Below, one piece after another: positions 19,450-26,106 of a stretch of 64,000 nucleotides of DNA (its first letter is position 1; each line of letters begins with the position of its first letter). The DNA is from Candidatus Peregrinibacteria bacterium. Lineage in GTDB: Bacteria; Patescibacteriota; Gracilibacteria; UM-FILTER-43-11. The notes beneath the pieces are model-generated. The model was not told the origin of the DNA and did not search any database. It worked only from the letters and a program-made list of their open reading frames with translations. The DNA lies in assembly GCA_016932505.1 (NCBI GenBank), contig JAFGCT010000035.1, positions 62,001 to 126,000 of the forward strand, written 5' to 3'. Both the position numbers and the translations under genes were made by a program.

Positions 19450-19869
19450 TTACTTTTTTAAGATATTGTCACAATATACTTGCCAAGCTTTCTCAATTTC
19501 AGGTCCAATTATCGCATCCCATTCCGCCTGTTTGACCCCATACCTTTCATAACAACTGCCACACCTGGCAATATGAACTGCCATAGGCATACGATGTTCA
19601 GGTTCAGTTCCTTCCTGGGCAAACAAATAGATGTCCTCATCACTCGGATGATCATCCATTTGAGGAAGGTCGATGTCAGATTTTCTAATCCAAGCAACAA
19701 TCCGGGAGACAACCGGTTTCTCAAATGCACAAGTGTCACAGTTAGTCGATAACTGATCCTTAAGGACTTCAAAATCAAGCTCACTTAACTCGTCTTTTGC
19801 ATCTAAATAATCTAAGTCGCGATGTTCAACAGCATGAACACCATCTGGAAAATAATAATGAGTACGCAT
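19450..19869 (-). CDS. Small zinc-finger-like protein with strong Shine-Dalgarno site
   Basis: Unrecognised 139-residue acidic protein. VHIARCGSCYERY carries an HxxxCxxC pattern as in zf-HC2/anti-sigma-factor zinc-binding domains, and NCDTCAFEKP gives another CxxC; metal binding is therefore plausible, a sigma partner is not shown. The ribosome-binding site AAGGAGGTG at 19874-19882 is a near-perfect match to the 16S tail, unlike most genes here. Base composition is richer in GC than the neighbours. There is no transmembrane segment. Likely horizontally acquired or strongly expressed. Confidence 0.7.
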   Translation of the reverse strand: MRTHYYFPDGVHAVEHRDLDYLDAKDELSELDFEVLKDQLSTNCDTCAFEKPVVSRIVAWIRKSDIDLPQMDDHPSDEDIYLFAQEGTEPEHRMPMAVHIARCGSCYERYGVKQAEWDAIIGPEIEKAWQVYCDNILKK

Positions 19870-20209
19870 CTTACACCTCCTTATGTTATAGTTAAAAGTA
19901 ATATGATTGTAAGTAACATAATAAGCTATAAAGCTAATTAGTATTACATTATATATAATTTATTGATTGTGTCAAATAGATAAAAATACAACCTACAGCA
20001 GCAGTTTATAGGGCTCGCCCCCTATTTGAGATAGACTGGATATTTGTTCTCCCAAATTTACCAATTGAGTAGAATTATACCATCGGCACTCTTCCTATAA
20101 ACTGCAAACGTTAGTATAAATAATGTGATAAACTTAAGTATACTAGACTAGACTTGACTTTTTTATATAAATAGCTATAATATACTCCAAAAAAATAATC
20201 AACTTAATT
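19870..20209. other. Intergenic region with spaced inverted repeat
   Basis: GCAGTTTATAGG at 20001-20012 has its exact reverse complement CCTATAAACTGC at 20094-20105, about 80 bases away; the enclosed part has short stems such as TAGGGCTCGCCCCCTA. It could be a structured RNA. I see no protein gene in the region; the right end holds the promoter of the next gene. Confidence 0.4.
20154..20181 (+). promoter_or_regulatory. Candidate promoter of the 20210 gene
   Basis: TTGACT at 20154-20159, 16-base spacer, TATAAT at 20176-20181; transcription would start roughly 22 bases before the ATG. Confidence 0.55.
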
Positions 20210-20539
20210 ATGAAAAGCAAACTAGGATCATCCCCTGAAGATAATGCCCGACAGATACCTGTTCCAGGCTTTCTATCTGAAAGGGATGGAAGGCTATTTG
20301 TTAAATATATAGAAGGAACTGATGTCACGGATGAATATCGGCAAATCTTGGAAGAAACCGGAATAAAAGCATCAAGCAAGCTACCTTATTTTTTGTATAT
20401 TTATGATGCAAGAAAAAGTCTTGGGAGAGCGATAAGAAAAGTACCAAAAGACGGAGATTCCATCAGAATTAGTGGAATGGAAGGTGCTGATTACAGGAAT
20501 GAATGGGAAGAGTGGGTTAGAGAAAAGTCCAAGAACTAA
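20210..20539 (+). CDS. Uncharacterised 109-residue protein
   Basis: Not recognised. The charged soluble protein contains GRLFVKYIEGTDVTDEYRQIL and ends DYRNEWEEWVREKSKN. It has its own promoter with a perfect TATAAT. The ten-base string ACAACCTACA occurs on both flanks (19988-19997 and about 20555-20564), which may be chance. No membrane segment or signal peptide. Confidence 0.6.
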   Translation: MKSKLGSSPEDNARQIPVPGFLSERDGRLFVKYIEGTDVTDEYRQILEETGIKASSKLPYFLYIYDARKSLGRAIRKVPKDGDSIRISGMEGADYRNEWEEWVREKSKN

Positions 20540-20674
20540 TAAATTCATACCATTACAACCTACAATAGGGTCTTATATGGGTAAACCCTTGTTTTTTTGT
20601 GATATTATACCAATTTAAAAGTATTTTTTTGGTAAATATATTTAGATTAAGAACAAATGAAAAATTTTCTTTAT

Positions 20675-20703
20675 TTGATTTTTTAGTTATTATATTGTAT
20701 AAT
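20675..20703 (+). promoter_or_regulatory. Candidate promoter of the 20849 gene
   Basis: TTGATT at 20675-20680, 17-base spacer, TATAAT at 20698-20703. The deduced start near 20710 leaves room for a coding region beginning well before 20849. Confidence 0.55.
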
Positions 20704-20848
20704 AATAAGATAGAATTTCGTAAATACAAAGAAGATTATTGAGGGTCAACATCACATTGTCGGCGCAAGAAGGAAAACCCCTGAAGGACCATGGGACTTT
20801 TCACGTGCAGCCATTCTGGAATCTGCGTCTGCAACCAATAGAGATAGA

Positions 20849-21481
20849 ATGAAAGATATTCTAAAGCCTAATGTGCTATCGCCAAATGAATTGCGAAGCC
20901 TATCAATGCAAATATTATCTGCTACCGAAGTCGGAAAAAATATAAAGATAGCACAGGTAGCTAAACAAAAATCAGTTTCTCCTGAACAGATATTACAAGA
21001 AGTAAGAAATTACAAAAAATCAGCTATAAGGGCAGCAGAGAAAGGAAATATCAGACACTTCCATAGAACAAGTATTGAAAGTTTTAGAATTATAGCAGAA
21101 ATGAAAAGATTATTGTCCAGAACTGAACTAAAAAAAGAAAGACCTGATATCAACCTTCCAAAATGGTCATCCAGCGACGACATTATGATGACAAGGGATA
21201 AATTTAACTCTGAAGGAGATATGATTGAACCGGGTTTTCATGATCAAGAAGTGGTAGGGGCATCTGGGTCAGGGGTTACCCTTGTTTTGAAGAATAACAT
21301 AATGGATAGAAATGATTATGATATTACTCGCCAGTATCCGACAATAACAGATTTGCCGTTGCAAGACTACTGTGAAGTCATTTTGGTTGATTCATCAGAT
21401 CAATATCATAAAATTGAGAAAATTCTATCAAGCAATGAATTAAATATTCCAATTTCTTTAAAATCTAATTGGAAAAGATAA
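20849..21481 (+). CDS. Uncharacterised protein, possibly starting upstream at a rare codon
   Basis: From ATG 20849 the protein is 210 residues, soluble, with a helical first half (VAKQKSVSPEQILQEVRNYKK) and a second half rich in Asp. No family recognised. The frame is open back to a stop at 20711, and its upstream codons read protein-like (IVGARRKTPEGPWDFSRAA) without any ATG, GTG or TTG. The promoter at 20675-20703 would transcribe this part. Either translation begins at ATT 20735/20738, or the 5' part is a remnant. The 309 bases between the previous gene and this ATG otherwise hold only AT-rich sequence. Confidence 0.6.
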   Translation: MKDILKPNVLSPNELRSLSMQILSATEVGKNIKIAQVAKQKSVSPEQILQEVRNYKKSAIRAAEKGNIRHFHRTSIESFRIIAEMKRLLSRTELKKERPDINLPKWSSSDDIMMTRDKFNSEGDMIEPGFHDQEVVGASGSGVTLVLKNNIMDRNDYDITRQYPTITDLPLQDYCEVILVDSSDQYHKIEKILSSNELNIPISLKSNWKR

Positions 21482-21636
21482 GAAAATTTTTCACGTAGAA
21501 ATTATGCTGAGACTTAAAAATACACTAGCTCTTCACTTGCGTGTTTTGGTCTGCTCCTGCCAGTGCCCGAACCTCCTTCGCCCATGATTATTTCAACTTT
21601 TTTAAAAGTATTTTTTTGATGATTGATTTTTTGTAG

Positions 21637-21642
21637 TATAAT
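21637..21642 (+). promoter_or_regulatory. Minus-10 box upstream of cfa
   Basis: TATAAT, with TTTTTG 18 bases upstream as a poor minus-35 box. It lies 30 bases before the cfa start codon. Confidence 0.4.
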
Positions 21643-21671
21643 GAACAAAAATATTTTTAAATTAACAAGAG

Positions 21672-22781
21672 ATGTCTAAATCAAAAAAAGTAATAATTGA
21701 TTTACTGGCAAAAGCCGGAATTAAAGTAAACGGCAATGAGGATTGGGATATTCAGGTTCATAATGATAAATTTTACTCAAGTGTAATTAGTGGTGGTTCA
21801 CTTGCATTAGGAGAATCTTACATGAAGAAGTGGTGGGATTCTAAAAGGCTTGATTTGTTTTTTAACAAACTATTACGGGCTAAAATTTATGACAAAATGA
21901 ATCTGCCATTAATATTACACGGTTTTAAAGCCAAATTTCTTAACATGCAATCCAGATTCAGATCAAGAAAAGTTATTGATAAGCATTATGATTTAAGCAA
22001 CGAACTGTATGAGTCTTTTTTAGACCCATATAATCAGTACACATGCGGTTATTTTGACGGAACTGATGATTTAAATGAGGCTCAGGTTAAAAAACTCGAA
22101 TTGATTTGTAAAAAGCTGCAGTTAAAAAAGAGTGATAGAGTTCTGGATATAGGTTGTGGCTGGGGTGGTTTTGCAAAATATGCAGCTGAACATTATGGTT
22201 GTCATGTAACCGGAATTTCAATTTCCGACGAGCAGATTAAATATGCAAAGGAGTATACAAAGGGGTTACCTGTTGAAATAAAAAAGATGGATTATAGAGA
22301 TTTGGAAGGAAAATTCGATAAAATAACTGTGGTAGGAATGATAGAGCATGTTGGTTATAAAAATTATCGCAAAATAATGAAAGTAATTAATAAATGTTTA
22401 GCTGAAGACGGATTGTTTTTACTCCATACAATTGGTGATAATGTTTCAAGTACCAAGTGTAATCCATGGATGGATAAGTATATATTTCCAAACGGTATGC
22501 TTCCTTCTATAAAGCAGATAGGAAAAGCCTATGAAAAACTGCTTATTATGGAAGACTGGCATAATTTTGGTCCTTATTATTACAATACGTTGATGGCATG
22601 GGATAAAAACTTCAGAAAAAACTGGACTAAATTTAAAAAAGTATATTCTGAGAAGTTTTACAGAATGTGGAGATATTACCTTCTTAGTTGTGCCGGTGCA
22701 GCAAAAGCAAGGCACTTTCAATTATGGCAAATAGTATTCAGTAAAGGTAAAAGTGATAAGGTTTATCAATGTGTAAGATAA
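21672..22781 (+). CDS. cfa: Cyclopropane-fatty-acyl-phospholipid synthase family methyltransferase
   Basis: SAM-dependent enzyme that adds a methylene bridge to unsaturated acyl chains of membrane phospholipids. The N-terminal lipid-binding region (LALGESYMKKWWDSKRLDLFF) is present, then KHYDLSNELYESFLDPYNQYTCGYF, the SAM motif VLDIGCGWGGFAKYAA near residue 157, GMIEHVGYKNY and, at the C-terminus, SCAGAAKARHFQLWQIVFSKG. These match CFA synthase closely, including the His/Glu/Tyr active-site segments. Length 369 is typical. It stands alone with its own promoter, flanked by unknown genes. Confidence 0.93.
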   Translation: MSKSKKVIIDLLAKAGIKVNGNEDWDIQVHNDKFYSSVISGGSLALGESYMKKWWDSKRLDLFFNKLLRAKIYDKMNLPLILHGFKAKFLNMQSRFRSRKVIDKHYDLSNELYESFLDPYNQYTCGYFDGTDDLNEAQVKKLELICKKLQLKKSDRVLDIGCGWGGFAKYAAEHYGCHVTGISISDEQIKYAKEYTKGLPVEIKKMDYRDLEGKFDKITVVGMIEHVGYKNYRKIMKVINKCLAEDGLFLLHTIGDNVSSTKCNPWMDKYIFPNGMLPSIKQIGKAYEKLLIMEDWHNFGPYYYNTLMAWDKNFRKNWTKFKKVYSEKFYRMWRYYLLSCAGAAKARHFQLWQIVFSKGKSDKVYQCVR

Positions 22782-22782
22782 C

Positions 22783-22811
22783 TTGACGTATTCTAAATAT
22801 TGGTATATATT
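22783..22811 (+). promoter_or_regulatory. Candidate promoter of the 22841 gene
   Basis: TTGACG at 22783-22788, 17-base spacer, TATATT at 22806-22811. It overlaps the upstream part of the open frame and so supports the start at 22841. Confidence 0.5.
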
Positions 22812-22840
22812 TGTGCCCATATTTTTTTAATAATCAGATT

Positions 22841-23299
22841 ATGTACACAAAAGGAATTTTAGAGCGTTATGGAGAAGCAATTATAATTCCTGAGTTAAAG
22901 AATTTGTTCTTATCAAAAATTGAATTAATTCAATTTACCAGATACAATACGATTCAAGCTTGTACTGCTGGAGCAGTAGCCCAGGTATTACGTGGAACCG
23001 ATGCTGAAGGTTTGGTTGACGATTTATCTCGAAATTTTATGCAATTTGTTGAAGCTGAAGATATTGAATTCGAACAGACACCAATTGATACAAACTCATC
23101 AGATGTTGAAAAGCCTGTACCTTTAACACGTGATACTGTGAGAGTAGGAATGAAAGTTATATCAACTGATGGACTTTCGAAAGGCGAAATTACTGGCGTT
23201 GAAAGTGCTGGTTTTCTTATTAAACTTGAAAATACAACAACTCCAATAGGATTTGCATGGGATATAGTGCAAAATTTTGTAGAATATATTGAGAATTAG
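22841..23299 (+). CDS. Uncharacterised protein with a PRC/DUF2171-like C-terminus
   Basis: Start at ATG 22841 (MYTKGILERYGEAIIIPEL) because a promoter box covers the in-frame upstream part. The 152-residue protein has a helical N-terminal half and a C-terminal segment VRVGMKVISTDGLSKGEITGV that resembles the small beta-barrel of PRC/DUF2171 proteins; this is a pattern resemblance, not a firm assignment. No membrane segment. Function unknown. Confidence 0.6.
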   Translation: MYTKGILERYGEAIIIPELKNLFLSKIELIQFTRYNTIQACTAGAVAQVLRGTDAEGLVDDLSRNFMQFVEAEDIEFEQTPIDTNSSDVEKPVPLTRDTVRVGMKVISTDGLSKGEITGVESAGFLIKLENTTTPIGFAWDIVQNFVEYIEN

Positions 23300-23380
23300 G
23301 AATTATTGTTCCAAAATTAAGTGGGCACGAATCCAATTTGAATCCGTGCCCGTATGTTTAAGGTTGTTCCAGCTTCTGCG

Positions 23381-23737
23381 TTACACGCGAACCATCGAGC
23401 GCCTGACCGCTTCCGCGAATGCCTTCAGCCCGGCGGGCTTGATGACATAGAGATCAACGGTTCCTGAGAAGACACTTTTCGCACGAATGTTGTGGAGGAA
23501 TCCGAAGATCCTCACGAAATCGTGCCACTCTTCGTCGAGTGCGATGGCTTCTTCTTTGGGCATGCCCGCGCCCGTGATGGCCTTGGCTTTCCACTTGCCG
23601 TCATTGGTGCGAGTGATCATCCACTGACCGATTCTGCCATGGATATTCGACCAGGCATCTATCGGACGGAAGATTCCGCCAAAATCGCCAATTTCGATTC
23701 CAGCTGACCGAAGTTCCCTTTTGAGCTCTTCTTTCAT
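23381..23737 (-). CDS. GC-rich orphan gene, 118 residues
   Basis: Unrecognised soluble protein beginning MKEELKRELRSAGIEIGDFGG and ending GLKAFAEAVRRSMVRV. Codon use is strikingly GC-rich (third positions mainly G or C) against an AT-rich background, and AAAAGGAGAA lies 6-15 bases before the ATG. The leader upstream has short inverted segments (GTGA...TCAC and CCCTTTTAGGG). The composition and the strong ribosome-binding site suggest recent acquisition. Similar style is seen at 51817 and 52211. Confidence 0.7.
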   Translation of the reverse strand: MKEELKRELRSAGIEIGDFGGIFRPIDAWSNIHGRIGQWMITRTNDGKWKAKAITGAGMPKEEAIALDEEWHDFVRIFGFLHNIRAKSVFSGTVDLYVIKPAGLKAFAEAVRRSMVRV

Positions 23738-23916
23738 CTTACTTTCTCCTTTTCCCTAAAAGGGATTTACTGTGAACGAACCTTTCCTATAGGTAAGCTC
23801 ACAACTTTTTTTAATGCTGAAAGGCAAACCAAGAAATAGTATTACAATTTAACATTATTTTAATATAATGTCAATATATTTATTTAAACAAGCCATTTCT
23901 TAAAATTATTGTTACG

Positions 23917-23945
23917 TTGACAACTCATTGACATTCTGATACTAT
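23917..23945 (+). promoter_or_regulatory. Candidate promoter of the 23971 gene
   Basis: TTGACA at 23917-23922, 17-base spacer, TACTAT at 23940-23945. Confidence 0.55.
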
Positions 23946-23970
23946 CTGCTTGTTATTTAATTATTTTAAT

Positions 23971-24393
23971 ATGGAAACGCATAAAGAAAGCATATCAATC
24001 GAATCAATGTCATCTGAAGAAATGCTCGATATTGTAAGATCTCTACGCATTAATTCTCTTAATGAATTCCAAATGAGGGATAAAGAAAATTTTAGTAATA
24101 ATGATTTAGCCGAAATACTTATTGAAGCAGAAAATGTATGTCGCGAGATTTTTCGCGTGTATCCAATCAATAGTAAAACTACTAAAGATGAAATTGATTC
24201 TTTGCAAAGGCCTATTGAAAATTATTTGATGTTGGTTACTAGGAATAGATGTGCTCGTGGTGGTCAACAAATCTTAGACCTACTTGAAGCATTAACCGGA
24301 ATAAGCCTCTCTATAATCGAGAGATGGGCTGAAGAAACAAGAAGAAGAGAATCAATTGCAGAACCATCTAGAGATAGAATCAGTAGTCTTTAA
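23971..24393 (+). CDS. Uncharacterised 140-residue protein
   Basis: Start at ATG 23971 (METHKESISIESMSSEEML); the seven codons before it overlap the promoter. The protein is soluble and helical, with an Arg/Glu-rich end (SIIERWAEETRRRESIAEP). No family recognised. It precedes the small 24407 gene by 13 bases, probably one transcript. Confidence 0.6.
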   Translation: METHKESISIESMSSEEMLDIVRSLRINSLNEFQMRDKENFSNNDLAEILIEAENVCREIFRVYPINSKTTKDEIDSLQRPIENYLMLVTRNRCARGGQQILDLLEALTGISLSIIERWAEETRRRESIAEPSRDRISSL

Positions 24394-24406
24394 AAAAAAT
24401 CCATAA

Positions 24407-24619
24407 ATGCCCCCCAAACAATCCACTATTCCAGCACCTTTTTTTGATAGGCAACCAATTAAGAGTTTTTCGAGCGTAAGAGAATATTATGGACTTCCCA
24501 AAGATGCTCCTGATTTTGAATTACAAAAAGCTATTAAGGCAAAAGTTGCAGAAATTATTGGTGATTCCGACTTGTATGAAGGATTAGAGGATGAAAATGA
24601 TTTTTTCAAGATGCTTTGA
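24407..24619 (+). CDS. Uncharacterised 70-residue protein
   Basis: Small acidic protein, not recognised, containing SVREYYGLPKDAPDFELQKAI, with a C-terminal DENDFFKML. It follows the 23971 gene closely and precedes hrcA. The regular amphipathic pattern and position support a real gene. Confidence 0.5.
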   Translation: MPPKQSTIPAPFFDRQPIKSFSSVREYYGLPKDAPDFELQKAIKAKVAEIIGDSDLYEGLEDENDFFKML

Positions 24620-24661
24620 TTGTAAGTTTGTATTTAACGATACAATTTTTTTAGCATTGAC

Positions 24662-24690
24662 TTTACTCAGGGTAGGCTTTGCCTTATACT
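24662..24690 (+). promoter_or_regulatory. Candidate hrcA promoter
   Basis: TTTACT at 24662-24667, 17-base spacer, TATACT at 24685-24690. The expected transcription start falls in the left half of the CIRCE-like operator, a good place for repression. Confidence 0.5.
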
Positions 24691-24691
24691 T

Positions 24692-24718
24692 CTAGCACTT
24701 ACTAAGTTTGATTGCTAA
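24692..24718 (+). promoter_or_regulatory. CIRCE-like operator at the hrcA start codon
   Basis: CTAGCACTT, nine bases, then GATTGCTAA. The CIRCE consensus is TTAGCACTC-N9-GAGTGCTAA: the left arm agrees in 7 of 9 positions, the right in 8 of 9, with the exact 9-base spacing. The last A is the A of the hrcA ATG. This suggests HrcA represses its own gene. Confidence 0.7.
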
Positions 24719-25425
24719 TGGATTTAAGAAAAAGGCAAATTCTGGAAGCTATAATCGATTCATTTATAAAAAGTGCAATACCCGTTGGCTCAAAGCATAT
24801 TCAAGAGTCTTACGATTTTGGTGTGTCCCCTGCTACTATACGAAATGAAATGGCCGCACTGGAAAGCGAAGGTTATATTGCTCAACCTCACACTTCCGCA
24901 GGTCGTATTCCAACAAACAGGGCTTACCGAATGCTAGTTGATCAAATGGTAATTCAGAATCAGCTGATGAATAAGGTTAAACGCGACATGGAGCGTGTAA
25001 GTAAGCAATATTTTTTACGAAAAACTAAAGAAAAGCTATACGACACAGTTTCTATTCTTGCAGGAGTAACAAATAATATTAGTTTTGCGACAATACCGGA
25101 TAAAGATAGGGTTTTTTACATAGGTATTAGTAACCTCCTTAAAAAACCGGAATTTATTATTGAACCTGAAAAAGCATCACGTGTTGTAGAGATACTTGAA
25201 AATGACTTATATAATATTATTTCAGAATTAGATATTACTGAGGAAGGTACTATATACATTGGTGAAGAAAATATTCTACCTGAAATCCAGAGCTGTAGTA
25301 TTCTGGCAATTCCCTATCAATTAAATGGATTTAAGGGCGTAATTGGTTTACTTGGTTCAACAAGAATGGATTATGCTTATAACCTAGCTGCGATTAGGAC
25401 TTCATTACAACTACTTTCTGAATAA
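24718..25425 (+). CDS. hrcA: Heat-inducible transcription repressor HrcA (short form)
   Basis: The N-terminal winged-helix domain is clear: MDLRKRQILEAIIDSFIKSA, PVGSKHIQESYDFGVSPATIRNEM and GYIAQPHTSAGRIPTNRAYR at residues 1-75, the HrcA signature. HrcA represses groE/dnaK genes by binding CIRCE. The C-terminal region ends with FKGVIGLLGSTRMDYAYNLA, the conserved last segment. At 235 residues it is about 100 shorter than typical HrcA, so the middle (GAF-like and inserted dimerisation parts) is reduced. A CIRCE-like operator overlaps the start codon. No groEL, grpE or dnaK lies in the window. ruvC follows six bases later. Confidence 0.9.
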   Translation: MDLRKRQILEAIIDSFIKSAIPVGSKHIQESYDFGVSPATIRNEMAALESEGYIAQPHTSAGRIPTNRAYRMLVDQMVIQNQLMNKVKRDMERVSKQYFLRKTKEKLYDTVSILAGVTNNISFATIPDKDRVFYIGISNLLKKPEFIIEPEKASRVVEILENDLYNIISELDITEEGTIYIGEENILPEIQSCSILAIPYQLNGFKGVIGLLGSTRMDYAYNLAAIRTSLQLLSE

Positions 25426-25431
25426 TCAATT

Positions 25432-25908
25432 ATGAAATTCTATTTAGGAATCGACCCAGGTCTCTCCGAAGTTGGTTTCGGAATTATTAAGTCCGACGGA
25501 AGAAAGGCTGAATTTGTTGATTGCGGAATTATTAAAACAACTCCTAAAAACTCATTTTCGGAAAGACTTGAAATTATTAAAAAGGATCTTTCAGAAATTC
25601 TTTCCATGTATAAATACGAAGCCGTTGGAATAGAAGACTTATATTTTGCAAAGAATGTTACAAATGGTTTAAAAGTTGCCCATGCACGCGGTGTGATTCT
25701 TCTTACTATTCATGAATCAAAAATTCCTATTTATGAATTCTCACCACTCGAGGTAAAAAATAATATTTGTGGTTATGGTGGAGCTGATAAATTACAGGTA
25801 CAAGAAATGGTTAAAAGGCTTTTAGAACTTAACACTTTACCAAAGCCTCACGATGCTGCCGATGCTCTTGCAATTGCAATGTGTACAGAAAGAAGTAGCA
25901 AATTTTAG
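25432..25908 (+). CDS. ruvC: Holliday junction endonuclease RuvC
   Basis: Resolves four-way DNA junctions with RuvAB. The RNase H-like core shows the catalytic carboxylates: FYLGIDPGLSEVGFG (Asp7), GIEDLYFAKNVTNGLKVAHARG (Glu near 64) and the C-terminal KPHDAADALAIAMC (two Asp). Length 158 is standard. It starts six bases after hrcA, implying cotranscription, an uncommon pairing. Confidence 0.96.
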   Translation: MKFYLGIDPGLSEVGFGIIKSDGRKAEFVDCGIIKTTPKNSFSERLEIIKKDLSEILSMYKYEAVGIEDLYFAKNVTNGLKVAHARGVILLTIHESKIPIYEFSPLEVKNNICGYGGADKLQVQEMVKRLLELNTLPKPHDAADALAIAMCTERSSKF

Positions 25909-25960
25909 ATGTCTGAACTGTGATTTCATATGATTTAATTGATTTATATGTTTTTCCGCA

Positions 25961-25994
25961 ATAGTAGGGTCACGCCATGGCGTGACCCTACTAT
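25961..25994. repeat. Perfect 34-bp palindrome (GTAG...CTAC family)
   Basis: ATAGTAGGGTCACGCCA followed directly by its exact reverse complement. It lies between ruvC and the TPR gene in AT-rich sequence. Same architecture as 12481-12510. Confidence 0.85.
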
Positions 25995-26106
25995 GAATTA
26001 ATAAAAATCATCAGTTAGTGCAAAATTGTAGCTCAGACCTAATTTTCAATTCCAAATTGTGTAATAATTTGTTAGAATTTGTGTTGAAATAAATAAAAAG
26101 TTTTAA

